This document shows positions 38,187-50,914 of a stretch of DNA of 64,000 bases, piece by piece. The position numbers were made by a program, and so were the translations under genes. Every line of letters starts with the position of its first letter. The first letter of the stretch is position 1. The notes beneath the pieces were generated by a model that saw only the letters and a program-made list of their open reading frames with translations, did not search any database and was not told the DNA's origin. The stretch lies in contig NZ_OZ034750.1 in the NCBI RefSeq assembly GCF_964028195.1, forward strand, positions 682,001 through 746,000, written 5' to 3'. This stretch comes from Wolbachia endosymbiont (group A) of Pogonocherus hispidulus (lineage in GTDB: Bacteria > Pseudomonadota > Alphaproteobacteria > Rickettsiales > Anaplasmataceae).

Positions 38187-39014
38187 CTACCTTCTATTAG
38201 AGGCTTTACCCCCCCCTACATCATTACGTACAGCAGTATGATTTATTTCATTTTCAGTTCCACTACTATGCTGCAACAAGATATCCCCATTAACTTTTAT
38301 TTCAACATTTTTGTCACTACTACCATTGTTAAAATTTAATCCCTCATCTCTTCTACTTTGTCTTTTTTGTCTTTTTTCTTTTAATTTTAATTCAGTTTCT
38401 CTTTTATCAAGGGTAGGAAATGGGATGTGAGTTTTTTCCTGACCATCTTGATTTATAGCTCTTGTTATATTGACAACTTTGTTGCTTTTACATGATATTG
38501 TATAAGTAAGTGGTGTGTAGATTTTTTCTTCACTATCTTGATATTTTATGGTTATTGTTGCATTAAGAATGTCTTTCAGAATATCATTTTCTTCAGCTAT
38601 GTCTAAAATTTTTTGAATAGCTTTGCGATCATGTAATGCGGCAAGTAACTTATCAGTTACTTTTTGATTATTTTGATGTTTTATGGTTATTGTTGTGTTA
38701 AGAATGTCTTTCAGAATATCGTTTTCTTTAGCTACTCTTAACATTTTCTCAACAGCTATACTATCTTTACGTAGTATAGCATAAGCAAGTGGTGTAACAG
38801 TTGATTCTCTATCTTGATGTTTGCTCACTTTCGTAGCAAAAATCTTTTGTCTTTCCTCTTCAGGCATTTTTTTTAGTTCTTCAGCAATGCTATTTTTTTT
38901 GTCTTTCATTTTTGACACTAATTTTAAAATATTTTTTTTATTTTTTTTTTCTAATGTTGAACTATTTACCTCATAAGTCATTTTTTTCCCCAAGATCTTT
39001 TTTAAACTAAGCAT
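38187..39014 (-). CDS. repeat-containing protein, C-terminus frameshifted at a poly-C/G tract
   Basis: The 275-residue frame has at least two copies of an unusual ~45-residue repeat centred on A-K-E-N-D-I-L-K-D-I-L-N-x-T-I-T-I-K-H/Y-Q, also found in the protein at 52100-53284. The current frame ends GGGKASNRR, within and just after a run of eight C on the plus strand (38209-38216). In the next frame the sequence continues to 38006 as NIDAIIVTSVILKAIVTSVT, then ACVLSKPTTKLKEVA, which resembles the membrane hairpin and KPSTQLEKV tail of the 52100 protein. The full-length gene was probably 38006-39014. ATG at 39014 follows GAGAGGAAA. Function unknown. Confidence 0.65.
   Translation of the reverse strand: MLSLKKILGKKMTYEVNSSTLEKKNKKNILKLVSKMKDKKNSIAEELKKMPEEERQKIFATKVSKHQDRESTVTPLAYAILRKDSIAVEKMLRVAKENDILKDILNTTITIKHQNNQKVTDKLLAALHDRKAIQKILDIAEENDILKDILNATITIKYQDSEEKIYTPLTYTISCKSNKVVNITRAINQDGQEKTHIPFPTLDKRETELKLKEKRQKRQSRRDEGLNFNNGSSDKNVEIKVNGDILLQHSSGTENEINHTAVRNDVGGGKASNRR
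38209..38216. repeat. mononucleotide tract C8 (G8 on the coding strand)
   Basis: Eight identical bases lie where the repeat protein switches from its current frame to the frame encoding the membrane tail. Gain or loss of one base would restore or remove the tail. Confidence 0.8.
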
Positions 39015-39399
39015 AACATTTCCTCTCTTCGTGGTTATAATATTTGCTTTTATGAATCAGTTGTGTTGATAATGTATTAATTGCATAGTTAAGACACTGT
39101 TTTATAAAGTAAAATTTTAGTAGACCACCTTACAAGAACGTTTCTTGCCAATTCTGAATCGGAAAAAAAGACGCAGTAAAGTCATTTGTAAGGGAAGAAT
39201 GAAACTTGTAGCTATAGCTAAACTGACTTACGACAATTTGAAAAACGACAAATTCGTCATTCCGCTGCTTGTTAGCGGCTAAGAGATACCGCGGCGGTAT
39301 GACGGTTTGCGGTGGCATGACGATAAGGTTCCAGTGTCAGCTACTTGAATGACACAGTTTTTGCTTAAACCCGTAACGTTCGTGCATTTTGCTAAAAGT
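39015..39399. other. intergenic region downstream of gyrB
   Basis: No gene is supported. It contains palindromic repeats around 39255-39312 (a TAGCGGC palindrome and ATACCGCGGCGGTAT). The remainder is AT-rich. Confidence 0.5.
39255..39312. repeat. short palindromic repeats
   Basis: CCGCTGCTTGTTAGCGG followed by ATACCGCGGCGGTAT, the same pair of motifs as at 37838-37894 and 50915-51270. Confidence 0.65.
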
Positions 39400-42297
<2,898 letters not shown>

Positions 42298-42906
42298 TCA
42301 GTTTACGTATTTTCTTATCTCAGCCAAAATCTTATCAGATTGACTTTCGTCTGAATTTAAATCAGCTGCAAAGTGTGTAACATATCTTCCTCCAGGGCCA
42401 ATAAGATATATTATCGAAGAATGGTTGATTTCTTCTTCTCCGTCTACTTTGCTTGCATATACTTTATATTTCGCAACTACTTCGTCTATTTTTTCTCTTT
42501 CACCAGTTAACATTTGTATTCTATGGTCAAATTGCTGCTGAAATTCTTTAAGTCTTTCCGTGCTATCGCGCTCAGGATCAACTGTGATGAAGAATGTTTG
42601 TAGCTTGTTGTTAGTTTTCTCATCTAACTTTGCAAGTGTTTCTGAAATTATCCCAAGGTTCATAGGGCAAATTCTTTTGCATGAGGAAAACCCAAAGAAA
42701 ATCATCATGTATTTATCTTTAAAATCACTACTGCGCAGGATCTGTCCGTCCTGATTAATTAAAGAAAAATCTCCACCTATCTTAACTTCTGCGTTGTGAA
42801 TCGCTGCTGGGGCAAATATGCCTTTTTTAGTGAAATAACAATAACCTAAAAAAACAACTGCTAATGCTGCTAGCACATTAGATGACAATCTTATAAACCT
42901 TACCAT
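42298..42906 (-). CDS. SCO1/SenC-family copper chaperone
   Basis: The 202-residue protein has an N-terminal membrane anchor (residues ~8-24, VLAALAVVFLGYCYF) and a thioredoxin-like SCO domain. The copper ligands are present: Cys76 and Cys80 in FSSCKRICPMNLG, and His162 in EINHSSIIYLIG. The D-P-E-R-D motif (residues 110-114) is also typical. SCO proteins help to assemble the CuA centre of cytochrome c oxidase on the periplasmic side. The gene is complete and lies 44 bases downstream of dnaQ in the same direction, so the two may be co-transcribed. Confidence 0.92.
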   Translation of the reverse strand: MVRFIRLSSNVLAALAVVFLGYCYFTKKGIFAPAAIHNAEVKIGGDFSLINQDGQILRSSDFKDKYMMIFFGFSSCKRICPMNLGIISETLAKLDEKTNNKLQTFFITVDPERDSTERLKEFQQQFDHRIQMLTGEREKIDEVVAKYKVYASKVDGEEEINHSSIIYLIGPGGRYVTHFAADLNSDESQSDKILAEIRKYVN

Positions 42907-42950
42907 TAAAATGCTCTCAGTAAAATCAAATTGTATCTTTATTAGTTGAC

Positions 42951-43646
42951 CTATTCAATATATTTATTCCAAAGTGTATTGTTAATTTTGTCTAACAGTT
43001 TTTTATGTTCATCAATTTCTTCACTATTTGGTGAATGTTCTCTGGGAGTTAGATTACGCACTTTATGCTGAACGAATGTAGAGTTGCTGTCCTGATTGCA
43101 TTCATTATCAAACAGAAAGGTTTGTAAACCTCCTGTAAGCTCAACATATACCTTTGCAAGCAATTGAGCATCAACTAGTGCTCCGTGCAATTCTCTATTC
43201 TCTAGCGATATATCAAAACGCTTACATAATGCATTCAAAGAAGCAGGTGATCCTGCGAATTTTTTCCTCGCAAGAGGTAATGTATCTAGCACTCTATCTG
43301 AGGAAATTAACCCAGCATTCAGCTTGCTTAACTCCATGTTAAGGAACTTAACATCGAATTCAGCGTTGTGAATTACCAAAATATCATTAGATATAAAGTC
43401 AAGAAATTCAAGTGCAACATCTGAAAATAATGGTTTATCTTCTAAAAATTCTTCACTAATACCGTGAATCTTAAACGAGTGATAAGGTATATCTCTTTCT
43501 GGGTTAAGGTACCGATGGAATACTTTACCTGTTGGAATACGATTAATTAATTCCACACACCCTATTTCAATAATTCGATGACCAGATCCAGTGTCAAGAC
43601 CTGTCGTTTCAGTGTCAAGTACTATTTCGCGTAGCTTGCTTTCCAT
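42951..43646 (-). CDS. dnaQ: DNA polymerase III epsilon subunit (3'-5' proofreading exonuclease)
   Basis: The 231-residue protein has all DEDDh exonuclease residues: Asp11 and Glu13 (LDTETTGLD), Asp98 (HNAEFDVKFL), His154 and Asp159 (HGALVDAQLLA). It lies in the replicative polymerase core and removes misincorporated bases. Length is usual for the alphaproteobacterial form. It is followed closely by the SCO1 gene and preceded by the Tim44-domain gene, all on the minus strand, with gaps of 44 and 24 bases, consistent with one operon. Confidence 0.93.
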   Translation of the reverse strand: MESKLREIVLDTETTGLDTGSGHRIIEIGCVELINRIPTGKVFHRYLNPERDIPYHSFKIHGISEEFLEDKPLFSDVALEFLDFISNDILVIHNAEFDVKFLNMELSKLNAGLISSDRVLDTLPLARKKFAGSPASLNALCKRFDISLENRELHGALVDAQLLAKVYVELTGGLQTFLFDNECNQDSNSTFVQHKVRNLTPREHSPNSEEIDEHKKLLDKINNTLWNKYIE

Positions 43647-43670
43647 GGTTAACTCTAAATAAAACTAATC

Positions 43671-44321
43671 TTACTTGTCATTTGTCTTATCATTGTTTGT
43701 CTTTTTATAATTAATAGAAACAAGCAACCAGCTTGGGTCTGATGAATTAACATTTTTTTTGAATTGCCATACATCCTCAACTTTATTAATGGTGGATGTA
43801 CTACCTGATATTATATTTTCTGAGCTATCTTTAATAAAGTTAATTTGCTCTGAAAGGAAATATACTGCAATAAACACTACATTTTTTACTAGCTTTATTT
43901 CTAAAATCTTTTGTGAAACGACAGAAACAATTATAGATTCGTACACCTCTTTACGATGTTTAATCTTCTCTACGAAGTTGTTGTATAAATCTTTATCCAA
44001 GAGAGATTTTAACTGGGACAAATTTCCTTGATTGAAATATTTTATTATTAATTCAAAAGCTATGTTTGAACCTTCTATAAAGTGGGAAATAGAAAAATCT
44101 TTGTTTTTTTTTAATATTTGCTCATAAGTAACTTTTATTGAATTTTTATCATTGCTATCAATGTAACCCTCAATGTTTTCTACTACATCTTCTCTACTTC
44201 GGCTTACATCCAATACATTAGTTAGCTTTTTTAGGTTGAGATTGGCTGACCTTCCTAAAGAATTATACAAACGTGAAAAAATGAACGCCGCTAATAAAGT
44301 ATATATTACAAGCTCTATCAT
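43671..44321 (-). CDS. Tim44-like domain membrane-associated protein
   Basis: The 216-residue protein starts with a short membrane helix (IELVIYTLLAAFIFSRLYNS, residues 2-21) and ends in a Tim44-like domain (ISHFIEGSNIAFELIIKYFN, LLDKDLYNNFVEKI, and DVWQFKKNVNSSDPSWLLVSI). Bacterial Tim44 homologues (TimA type) sit at the inner membrane; the mitochondrial relative takes part in protein import. The exact role in bacteria is not settled. It is the first gene of a probable operon with dnaQ and the SCO1 gene and is divergent from secB, across a 164-base spacer. Confidence 0.8.
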   Translation of the reverse strand: MIELVIYTLLAAFIFSRLYNSLGRSANLNLKKLTNVLDVSRSREDVVENIEGYIDSNDKNSIKVTYEQILKKNKDFSISHFIEGSNIAFELIIKYFNQGNLSQLKSLLDKDLYNNFVEKIKHRKEVYESIIVSVVSQKILEIKLVKNVVFIAVYFLSEQINFIKDSSENIISGSTSTINKVEDVWQFKKNVNSSDPSWLLVSINYKKTNNDKTNDK

Positions 44322-44408
44322 AGTAACTCAACTCCTTGGCATATAAAGTATCCGAACATTATTAATTATTAATGAAAATATGTTTTTCATATCAACTCAT
44401 AATCAGGT

Positions 44409-44436
44409 TTGCTATTCGTTTGTAAATGAATATATT
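44409..44436 (+). promoter_or_regulatory. candidate promoter for secB
   Basis: TTGCTA (44409-44414) and TATATT (44431-44436) are separated by 16 bases, 49 bases before the secB ATG. A strong AAAGGAGA ribosome binding site follows at about 44470. The promoter is moderate in quality. Confidence 0.35.
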
Positions 44437-44485
44437 ATATAAGAAAGTATTAAATATCTCAACTTAATTAAAGGAGACGTAAGAA

Positions 44486-44989
44486 ATGCCACAACAAAAA
44501 ATGAGAATTCACGGTCAATATGTTAAAGATCTATCGTTTGAGAATCCGAATTCGCCATTCCTTTCTTCGAATAAAGCTCCCGATATTAATGTAATGGTTA
44601 ATATCAATTCAGCGAAATTAGAAGGAATGGAAAACAAAGAAGGAGTGAATGAAGAAAAATCTTTCCATGAAATTACTTTACATATAGAAGTCAGAGCAAC
44701 GATAAAAGATGAAGGTATAAAAGATGGCGTAGCTTTCATTTGTGAGACAAAATATTGTGGTATTTTTTCAATAGAAAATTTTAAAGAGTTGAGTGAAGAA
44801 GAGGTAAGACAAGCTTTATTTATTGGCGGACCTACTTTTCTTTTCCCTTTTGCAAGAGAAATAATTGCAAGAGTTACAAGTAGTGGTGGATTTCCCCCAT
44901 TGATGCTGGATCCTATAGATTTTGAAACTATGTACGAGCAGCAAAATCAACAACAAAAAAGTAACGGTAGTAATTCCAATTTTAACTAA
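44486..44989 (+). CDS. secB: protein-export chaperone SecB
   Basis: The 167-residue product has the SecB landmarks: an N-terminal GQYVKDLSFENPNSP, the EITLHIEVRAT strand, the CETKYCGIFSIENF segment and the C-terminal GGFPPLMLDPIDFETMYEQQ. SecB is a tetrameric cytosolic chaperone that keeps preproteins unfolded and hands them to SecA. The ATG follows an AAAGGAGACG ribosome binding site. It is complete and is followed 14 bases later by acnA, with which it may be co-transcribed. Confidence 0.95.
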   Translation: MPQQKMRIHGQYVKDLSFENPNSPFLSSNKAPDINVMVNINSAKLEGMENKEGVNEEKSFHEITLHIEVRATIKDEGIKDGVAFICETKYCGIFSIENFKELSEEEVRQALFIGGPTFLFPFAREIIARVTSSGGFPPLMLDPIDFETMYEQQNQQQKSNGSNSNFN

Positions 44990-45003
44990 TATGATGTAAC
45001 CTG

Positions 45004-47595
45004 ATGAATAATTCTTTAAACGCAAAAACAACTTTAAACATTGACGGGAAGTCATACAACTACTTTAGCCTAAGTAGTGCTAGTGAATTTTTAGGGATAG
45101 ATGTGACTAAATTGCCCTGCTCACTTAAGGTTCTGCTTGAAAATTTATTGCGCAATGAAGATGGAGTAAACGTAAAGCTGGATGATATAAAAATACTAGC
45201 AAGTTGCGTTAATAAACACGCTAATCATGAAATTAGCTACAAGCCAGCAAGGGTGTTGATGCAAGATTTTACAGGGGTTCCTGCTGTCGTCGATTTAGCT
45301 TCTATGCGGAGTTATGTCAAGAAAAATGGAGGCGATCCAAGCAGCATAAATCCGTCTGTGCCCGTTGATCTTGTGATCGACCATTCTGTTCAAGTAGATA
45401 GTTATGGAAGTGTTTCCGCATTCAGTAAGAATGTTGAGCTAGAAGTAAAAAGAAATTTGGAGAGATATCAATTCTTAAAATGGGGAGAATCATCCTTCAC
45501 AAATTTTAGAGTAGTGCCGCCTGGCACAGGGATTTGCCACCAAGTGAATCTTGAGTATTTAGCGCAAGTTGTGTGTAATAAGGATGGGGTTTTGTATCCT
45601 GATACTTTGGTTGGTACGGATAGCCATACTACGATGGTTAACGGGTTATCAGTCCTTGGTTGGGGTGTTGGAGGCATAGAAGCTGAGTCTGTGATGCTTG
45701 GTCAACCAATTAGTATGGTGATTCCAGAAGTAGTTGGATTTAAATTAATTGGCAGACTGCCGGAAGGAGTAACTGCGACTGATTTAGTGCTAACAATCAC
45801 AAGTATCCTCAGAACAAAAGGCGTTGTTGGTAAATTTGTAGAATTTTATGGTAACGGGCTGGATTATTTGTCTCTGGCAGATAGGGCAACTATAGCAAAC
45901 ATGGCCCCGGAGTATGGCGCAACTTGTGGATTTTTTCCAATTGATCAGAAAACACTCAATTATTTACATTTAACAGGGCGATCAGAAGAGTTAATCAAAT
46001 TAGTTGAAATCTACTCAAAAGAGCAAGGACTGTGGCGCAGCAGTGACGAGTTAGCGTTTTTTGACACACTAGAGCTTGATTTATCAAGCGTGGAACCAGT
46101 AATGGCTGGTCCCAAAAGACCACAAGATAAGGTTTTTCTTTCACAAGTGGCAGAGTCTTTTTCTAAATCATTTTCAGTTAATGAGTCAAAGGAAAGCGAT
46201 AAACTCCAAGATGGAAGTGTAGTTATTGCAGCAATAACAAGCTGCACTAATACCTCAAATCCAAGTGTGATGATTGCTGCAGGTCTTGTAGCTCGTAATG
46301 CAATTAAACTTGGATTAAAATCAAAGCCTTGGGTTAAAACTTCTCTTGCTCCAGGGTCACAAGTTGTAACAGAATATTTAGAAAAGTCTGGATTGCAGGT
46401 AGATCTAAATGCTTTGGGTTTTAATCTAGTTGGATATGGTTGCACAACTTGCATTGGGAATTCTGGTCCACTTAATAAAGATATAGAAGATGGCATTAAA
46501 AACAAAAATTTAACTGTTGCTGCAGTTTTATCTGGTAATCGTAACTTTGAAGGAAGAATTCATCCGTTAGTCAAAGCTAATTACTTGGCATCTCCGCCAC
46601 TTGTTGTTGCATATGCACTTGCTGGTACTGTGCAAACTGATTTGACAAAAGATTCAATATGCAAAGATAAGAATGGAAATGATGTCTATCTCAAAGATAT
46701 ATGGCCAACAAACAATGAAATCGAAGATTGTGTTAAAAATGTGGTAACACGTGAGATGTTTATACAAAAGTATAAGGATGTTTTTTCTGGTGATGAACAT
46801 TGGCGAAAGATAAAGTGTGAAAAAAGTGAAATCTATAATTGGGATGCAAATAGCACTTACATACAAAATCCGCCTTATTTTGATAATTTATCACCTAAAA
46901 ATAATAAAGATAAAACAATCGATATAAAAGGTGCACAAATATTGGCAATGTTTGGCGATAGCGTAACTACTGATCACATTTCCCCTGCTGGAAATATTGC
47001 CTCAAGTAGTCCTGCAGGTATATATTTAAAAAATCTTGGAATTGAGCCACAGGACTTTAATTCGTATGGGTCTCGTCGTGGTAATCACAATGTAATGATG
47101 CGTGGGACTTTTGCTAACATTAGAATAAAAAATGAAATGGTAAGCATCGAAGGCGGCTATACAAAATATATTCCTTCTCAAGAAACTATGTCGATTTTTG
47201 ATGCAGCAATGCGCTACAAGGAAGCTCTCATCATTGTGGCAGGAAAGGAGTATGGCACAGGTTCAAGTAGGGATTGGGCAGCAAAAGGTACTTTATTGTT
47301 GGGGATTAAAGTTGTAATTGCAGAAAGCTTTGAGCGTATACATAGGGCCAACTTGGTCGGCATGGGTGTTCTTCCACTTATATTCCAAAATGGAATAACC
47401 AGAAAGATATTTGATGGTAGTGAGATAATAAGCATAAAAGGTGAAATAGTGCCAAGTGGAAATTTAGAATGTATCATCAAAAGAAAGGATAGTTCAAAGC
47501 AATCAATTCAACTCAAATGCTGTGTACAAACTGCAACTGAGATTAAATACTTGATGTGTGGTGGAGTGTTAAGCTACATACTTCTCTTGACTTAG
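45004..47595 (+). CDS. acnA: aconitate hydratase A
   Basis: The 863-residue enzyme converts citrate to isocitrate in the TCA cycle. The three [4Fe-4S] ligands are visible: Cys414 (AITSCTNTSNPSV), Cys480 and Cys483 (GYGCTTCIGNSG). Other family marks are VGTDSHTTMVNGL, LSGNRNFEGRIHP and FGDSVTTDHISPAG, and GKEYGTGSSRDWAAKG in the swivel domain. It is a complete AcnA/IRP-type protein, with a slightly unusual C-terminus ending in GGVLSYILLLT. It lies directly behind secB. It is a core metabolic gene. Confidence 0.95.
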   Translation: MNNSLNAKTTLNIDGKSYNYFSLSSASEFLGIDVTKLPCSLKVLLENLLRNEDGVNVKLDDIKILASCVNKHANHEISYKPARVLMQDFTGVPAVVDLASMRSYVKKNGGDPSSINPSVPVDLVIDHSVQVDSYGSVSAFSKNVELEVKRNLERYQFLKWGESSFTNFRVVPPGTGICHQVNLEYLAQVVCNKDGVLYPDTLVGTDSHTTMVNGLSVLGWGVGGIEAESVMLGQPISMVIPEVVGFKLIGRLPEGVTATDLVLTITSILRTKGVVGKFVEFYGNGLDYLSLADRATIANMAPEYGATCGFFPIDQKTLNYLHLTGRSEELIKLVEIYSKEQGLWRSSDELAFFDTLELDLSSVEPVMAGPKRPQDKVFLSQVAESFSKSFSVNESKESDKLQDGSVVIAAITSCTNTSNPSVMIAAGLVARNAIKLGLKSKPWVKTSLAPGSQVVTEYLEKSGLQVDLNALGFNLVGYGCTTCIGNSGPLNKDIEDGIKNKNLTVAAVLSGNRNFEGRIHPLVKANYLASPPLVVAYALAGTVQTDLTKDSICKDKNGNDVYLKDIWPTNNEIEDCVKNVVTREMFIQKYKDVFSGDEHWRKIKCEKSEIYNWDANSTYIQNPPYFDNLSPKNNKDKTIDIKGAQILAMFGDSVTTDHISPAGNIASSSPAGIYLKNLGIEPQDFNSYGSRRGNHNVMMRGTFANIRIKNEMVSIEGGYTKYIPSQETMSIFDAAMRYKEALIIVAGKEYGTGSSRDWAAKGTLLLGIKVVIAESFERIHRANLVGMGVLPLIFQNGITRKIFDGSEIISIKGEIVPSGNLECIIKRKDSSKQSIQLKCCVQTATEIKYLMCGGVLSYILLLT

Positions 47596-47621
47596 TAAAG
47601 TTAAGTAAGTACTAGACTTCT

Positions 47622-47645
47622 TTTAGCCAGCCCTGGCTCTTTTAT
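47622..47645 (+). terminator. possible terminator after acnA
   Basis: AGCCAGCCCTGGCT can form a 5-bp stem with a GCCC loop and is followed by CTTTTAT. It is short, so only a weak terminator is suggested. Confidence 0.3.
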
Positions 47646-47720
47646 AAATAATGATTTATTCTACGCGAAGTTATGATATAATTTTAGCTTACATATAGTA
47701 AAGGTGTTTTATAGATAATT

Positions 47721-50700
47721 ATGATCAGCTCTATACAAGAACCTAATGAACTCAGAAAACGTTTACAAGGATTTTATCGTACTGATGAAAAGAGTTATAT
47801 ACGTTATCTTGTAGAAAAAGCAGAGCTTTCGGCTGATTCAAAAAGTAGAATTTATAATATTGCAAAACAAGTTATTGAAAAAATTAAACACAATAAATTA
47901 AGTATTGTAGATTCCTTTATGCAGCAATACTCGCTTTCTAATGATGAAGGAATAGCATTGATGTGCCTTGCTGAATCGCTACTTAGAATACCCGATGATT
48001 ATACAATAGACGAAATAATCAAAGATAAAATTGCCAATCAGGAATGGAATAAATATTTAGGGCACTCTTCTTCGTTGTTTGTCAATGCTTCCACATGGAG
48101 CTTGATGATAGGTAGCAGTATATTGAGAGATAATGAAGGCGATTCGAAGTTCTATTACGCAATTTCTAAGTTACTTAAGAATTTAGGAGAACCGATCATT
48201 CGCAAAGCAGTAAAACAAGCAATGTCTATGCTTGGTAATCATTTTGTTGTTGGAGAAACCATAGAAGAAGCTTTAAGGTATGCAAAACTAGATGACAATA
48301 GTAAGTTTTTATACTCTTTTGATATGCTTGGCGAAGCTGCTCACACAGCTGAAGATGCAGAAGAGTATTTTAATTCATACATGCACTCAATAAAAGCTAT
48401 AGGTGAATCCACTGAAATAAATGATTGTTTTAAATCGCATGGAATTTCAATCAAATTGTCTGCATTACATCCACGTTATGAATTTGGTCAATTCGATAAT
48501 ATAGCTGAAGAGTTGAGAGCTAAACTGCTAGAGCTTTGTCATGAAGCAAAAAAATACAACATTTCATTATGCATAGATGCAGAAGAAACAGAAAGGCTTG
48601 AAATGTCCTTAATCTTGTTTGAACAATTACGGCTTGATGAATCACTTTCTGAGTGGGAAGGGCTTGGCTTGGCTGTACAAGCATATCAAAAACGTGCTTT
48701 ATCTGTTCTTGACTTTGTAGAGGATGTTGCTATTCGATCAAATCATAAAATTATGGTCAGACTTGTAAAAGGTGCATATTGGGATTCAGAAATCAAGCGT
48801 GCGCAAGAATTGGGATTAAATGATTACTCAGTATTTACAAGAAAAAGCTATACTGACGTATCTTACCTCGCGTGCGCACAGAAACTTTTGAGTAAACCAA
48901 ACAGCTTTTACCCATGCTTTGGAACTCATAATGCCTATACTTTTGCTTCTATCATGGAACTTGCTGATAAAAACCACCCTGGATTTGAATTTCAACGCTT
49001 ACATGGAATGGCAAAAGACTTATATGATTATGCAATGTCAGAGCTTGCAACAAATGTTAGCTGTCGTGTCTACGCACCAGTTGGTAAACGTAGTGATTTA
49101 TTACCATATCTTGTTAGGTGTCTTCTTGAAAATGGAGCTAATAGTTCGTTCGTCAATCAAATAAATGACCCTAACGTTAAAATTGATGAGCTAATTTCAG
49201 ATCCACTGGAAAAAGCTATAAATTTTAATTATGAACCTCATCCAGGCATTCCGTTACCACAAGATATTTTGGGACCAGAAAGAAAAAATTCTTTGGGAAT
49301 GGATATTAGTGACTCGGTGATAGTCTCACAATTTGCAGATGATATAAAGGGCTTTAGTGAAAAAAAATGGCAAGTTGGGCCGATAATTGACGGACAGTCA
49401 CTTTTTGATGATGCCAAATTTACTGAAGTGGTGAATCCTGCACATTTAGAAAATGTAATTGGAGAAGTGTCAAATACAACAAGTGCTCAAGTTTTAAACG
49501 CTCTTGAAATAGCACATAATGCTTTTACTAAGTGGCAGAATGTTTCAGCAGAAAAGCGCGCTAAATGCCTTGAAAAAGCTGCAGATTTGCTTGAAGAAAG
49601 GATGAAAGAGTTAATTTACATTCTGATTGTGGAAGCAGGAAAAATTTTATCCGATGCAATAGCAGAAGTAAGGGAAGCAGTCGACTTTCTGCGTTATTAT
49701 GCAACGATAGCAAAGAATAAACTGAGCGACTGGAAAAAATTGCCAGGTCCAACGGGTGAAGATAACTTCATCTTTTTTGAAGGCAGAGGAGTTTTTTTAT
49801 GCATATCACCATGGAATTTTCCACTTGCTATCTTCATTGGGCAGGTTTCAGCTGCACTTGCAGCAGGTAATGCAGTGCTGGCAAAGCCAGCAGAACAAAC
49901 GCCGATTATTGCTTATAAAGCCATTAAGATACTACATGAAGCTGGAATACCCAAAAATGTATTACATCTCATCCCAGGGGATGGTGGATACTTGGGTAAA
50001 ACACTAGTGCCAGACAATAGAATTGCCGGAGTAGCTTTTACTGGCTCAACACAAACTGCTCAAATAATCAATAAAATGCTTGCAAATAGGGATGGACCTA
50101 TTGTGCCGCTTATTGCTGAAACTGGTGGGCTCAATGCTATGATCGTTGATAGCTCTGCTCTCTTAGAGCAAGTGGCTATGGATGCTTTGCTTTCTGCGTT
50201 TCGCAGTAGCGGTCAGCGCTGTTCTGCACTTAGAGTGCTGTTTATTCAAGAGGACATAGCAGAGAAGCAGATAAAAATGATATGCGGTGCAGCGCAAGAA
50301 CTAAAGATTGGTGATCCAATACAACTTAGCACTGATATTGGTCCAATAATTGACAAAGCATCTATCGATATGCTCACTCAACACACGCAAGAAATGTCAG
50401 AGGATAAAGATTCAAATCTATTATTTAAAGTACCCATGGATGCAAATTCTCATAATGGTCACTTCTTTCCTCCGTATATTTATGAAATACAAAAAATTTC
50501 ACAATTAAAACAAGAAGTGTTTGGTCCTATTTTACATATCATACGTTTTAACAAGTCACAATTAAATGAAGTTATAGGTGATATAAACAATACAGGATAT
50601 GGGCTTACATTTTCTTTGCAGAGCCGTATACAAAATCAGATCGATTTAATAAGCAAAAAAATATCAGTTGGAAATGTCTACATCAACCGTAACCAGATAG

Positions 50701-50861
50701 GTGCAGCAGTTGGGATACAACCATTTGGTGGTAGAGGACTATCTGGCACTGGGCCAAAAGCTGGTGGTCCTCATTATTTACAGCGTTTTTCTACAGAAAA
50801 AGTTGTAAGTGTTAACACTACAGCATTCGGTGGTAACACCACACTTATGTGTTTGGATTAA
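47721..50861 (+). CDS. putA: bifunctional proline dehydrogenase / 1-pyrroline-5-carboxylate dehydrogenase
   Basis: The 1046-residue enzyme oxidises proline to glutamate in two steps. The proline dehydrogenase barrel (residues ~150-480) has RLVKGAYWDSEIKRAQ and FQRLHGMAKDLYDYA. The aldehyde dehydrogenase half (residues ~560-1040) has SPWNFPLAIFIGQVSAALAA, the catalytic Glu in LIAETGGLNAM (about residue 800) and the catalytic Cys834 in SSGQRCSALRVLF. The DNA-binding ribbon-helix-helix and the C-terminal extension of the long E. coli form are absent, so it is a short, purely enzymatic PutA. It feeds the TCA cycle next to aconitase. Confidence 0.95.
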   Translation: MISSIQEPNELRKRLQGFYRTDEKSYIRYLVEKAELSADSKSRIYNIAKQVIEKIKHNKLSIVDSFMQQYSLSNDEGIALMCLAESLLRIPDDYTIDEIIKDKIANQEWNKYLGHSSSLFVNASTWSLMIGSSILRDNEGDSKFYYAISKLLKNLGEPIIRKAVKQAMSMLGNHFVVGETIEEALRYAKLDDNSKFLYSFDMLGEAAHTAEDAEEYFNSYMHSIKAIGESTEINDCFKSHGISIKLSALHPRYEFGQFDNIAEELRAKLLELCHEAKKYNISLCIDAEETERLEMSLILFEQLRLDESLSEWEGLGLAVQAYQKRALSVLDFVEDVAIRSNHKIMVRLVKGAYWDSEIKRAQELGLNDYSVFTRKSYTDVSYLACAQKLLSKPNSFYPCFGTHNAYTFASIMELADKNHPGFEFQRLHGMAKDLYDYAMSELATNVSCRVYAPVGKRSDLLPYLVRCLLENGANSSFVNQINDPNVKIDELISDPLEKAINFNYEPHPGIPLPQDILGPERKNSLGMDISDSVIVSQFADDIKGFSEKKWQVGPIIDGQSLFDDAKFTEVVNPAHLENVIGEVSNTTSAQVLNALEIAHNAFTKWQNVSAEKRAKCLEKAADLLEERMKELIYILIVEAGKILSDAIAEVREAVDFLRYYATIAKNKLSDWKKLPGPTGEDNFIFFEGRGVFLCISPWNFPLAIFIGQVSAALAAGNAVLAKPAEQTPIIAYKAIKILHEAGIPKNVLHLIPGDGGYLGKTLVPDNRIAGVAFTGSTQTAQIINKMLANRDGPIVPLIAETGGLNAMIVDSSALLEQVAMDALLSAFRSSGQRCSALRVLFIQEDIAEKQIKMICGAAQELKIGDPIQLSTDIGPIIDKASIDMLTQHTQEMSEDKDSNLLFKVPMDANSHNGHFFPPYIYEIQKISQLKQEVFGPILHIIRFNKSQLNEVIGDINNTGYGLTFSLQSRIQNQIDLISKKISVGNVYINRNQIGAAVGIQPFGGRGLSGTGPKAGGPHYLQRFSTEKVVSVNTTAFGGNTTLMCLD

Positions 50862-50914
50862 TTTGCGGGCCCTAATTTTTCTCCTATCTTACTCCTAACT
50901 AGACGTTCGTGCAG

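Noticed and set aside
38058..38339. Plus-strand 93-codon hydrophobic frame
   Set aside because: It is the antisense of the frameshifted membrane tail of the repeat protein.
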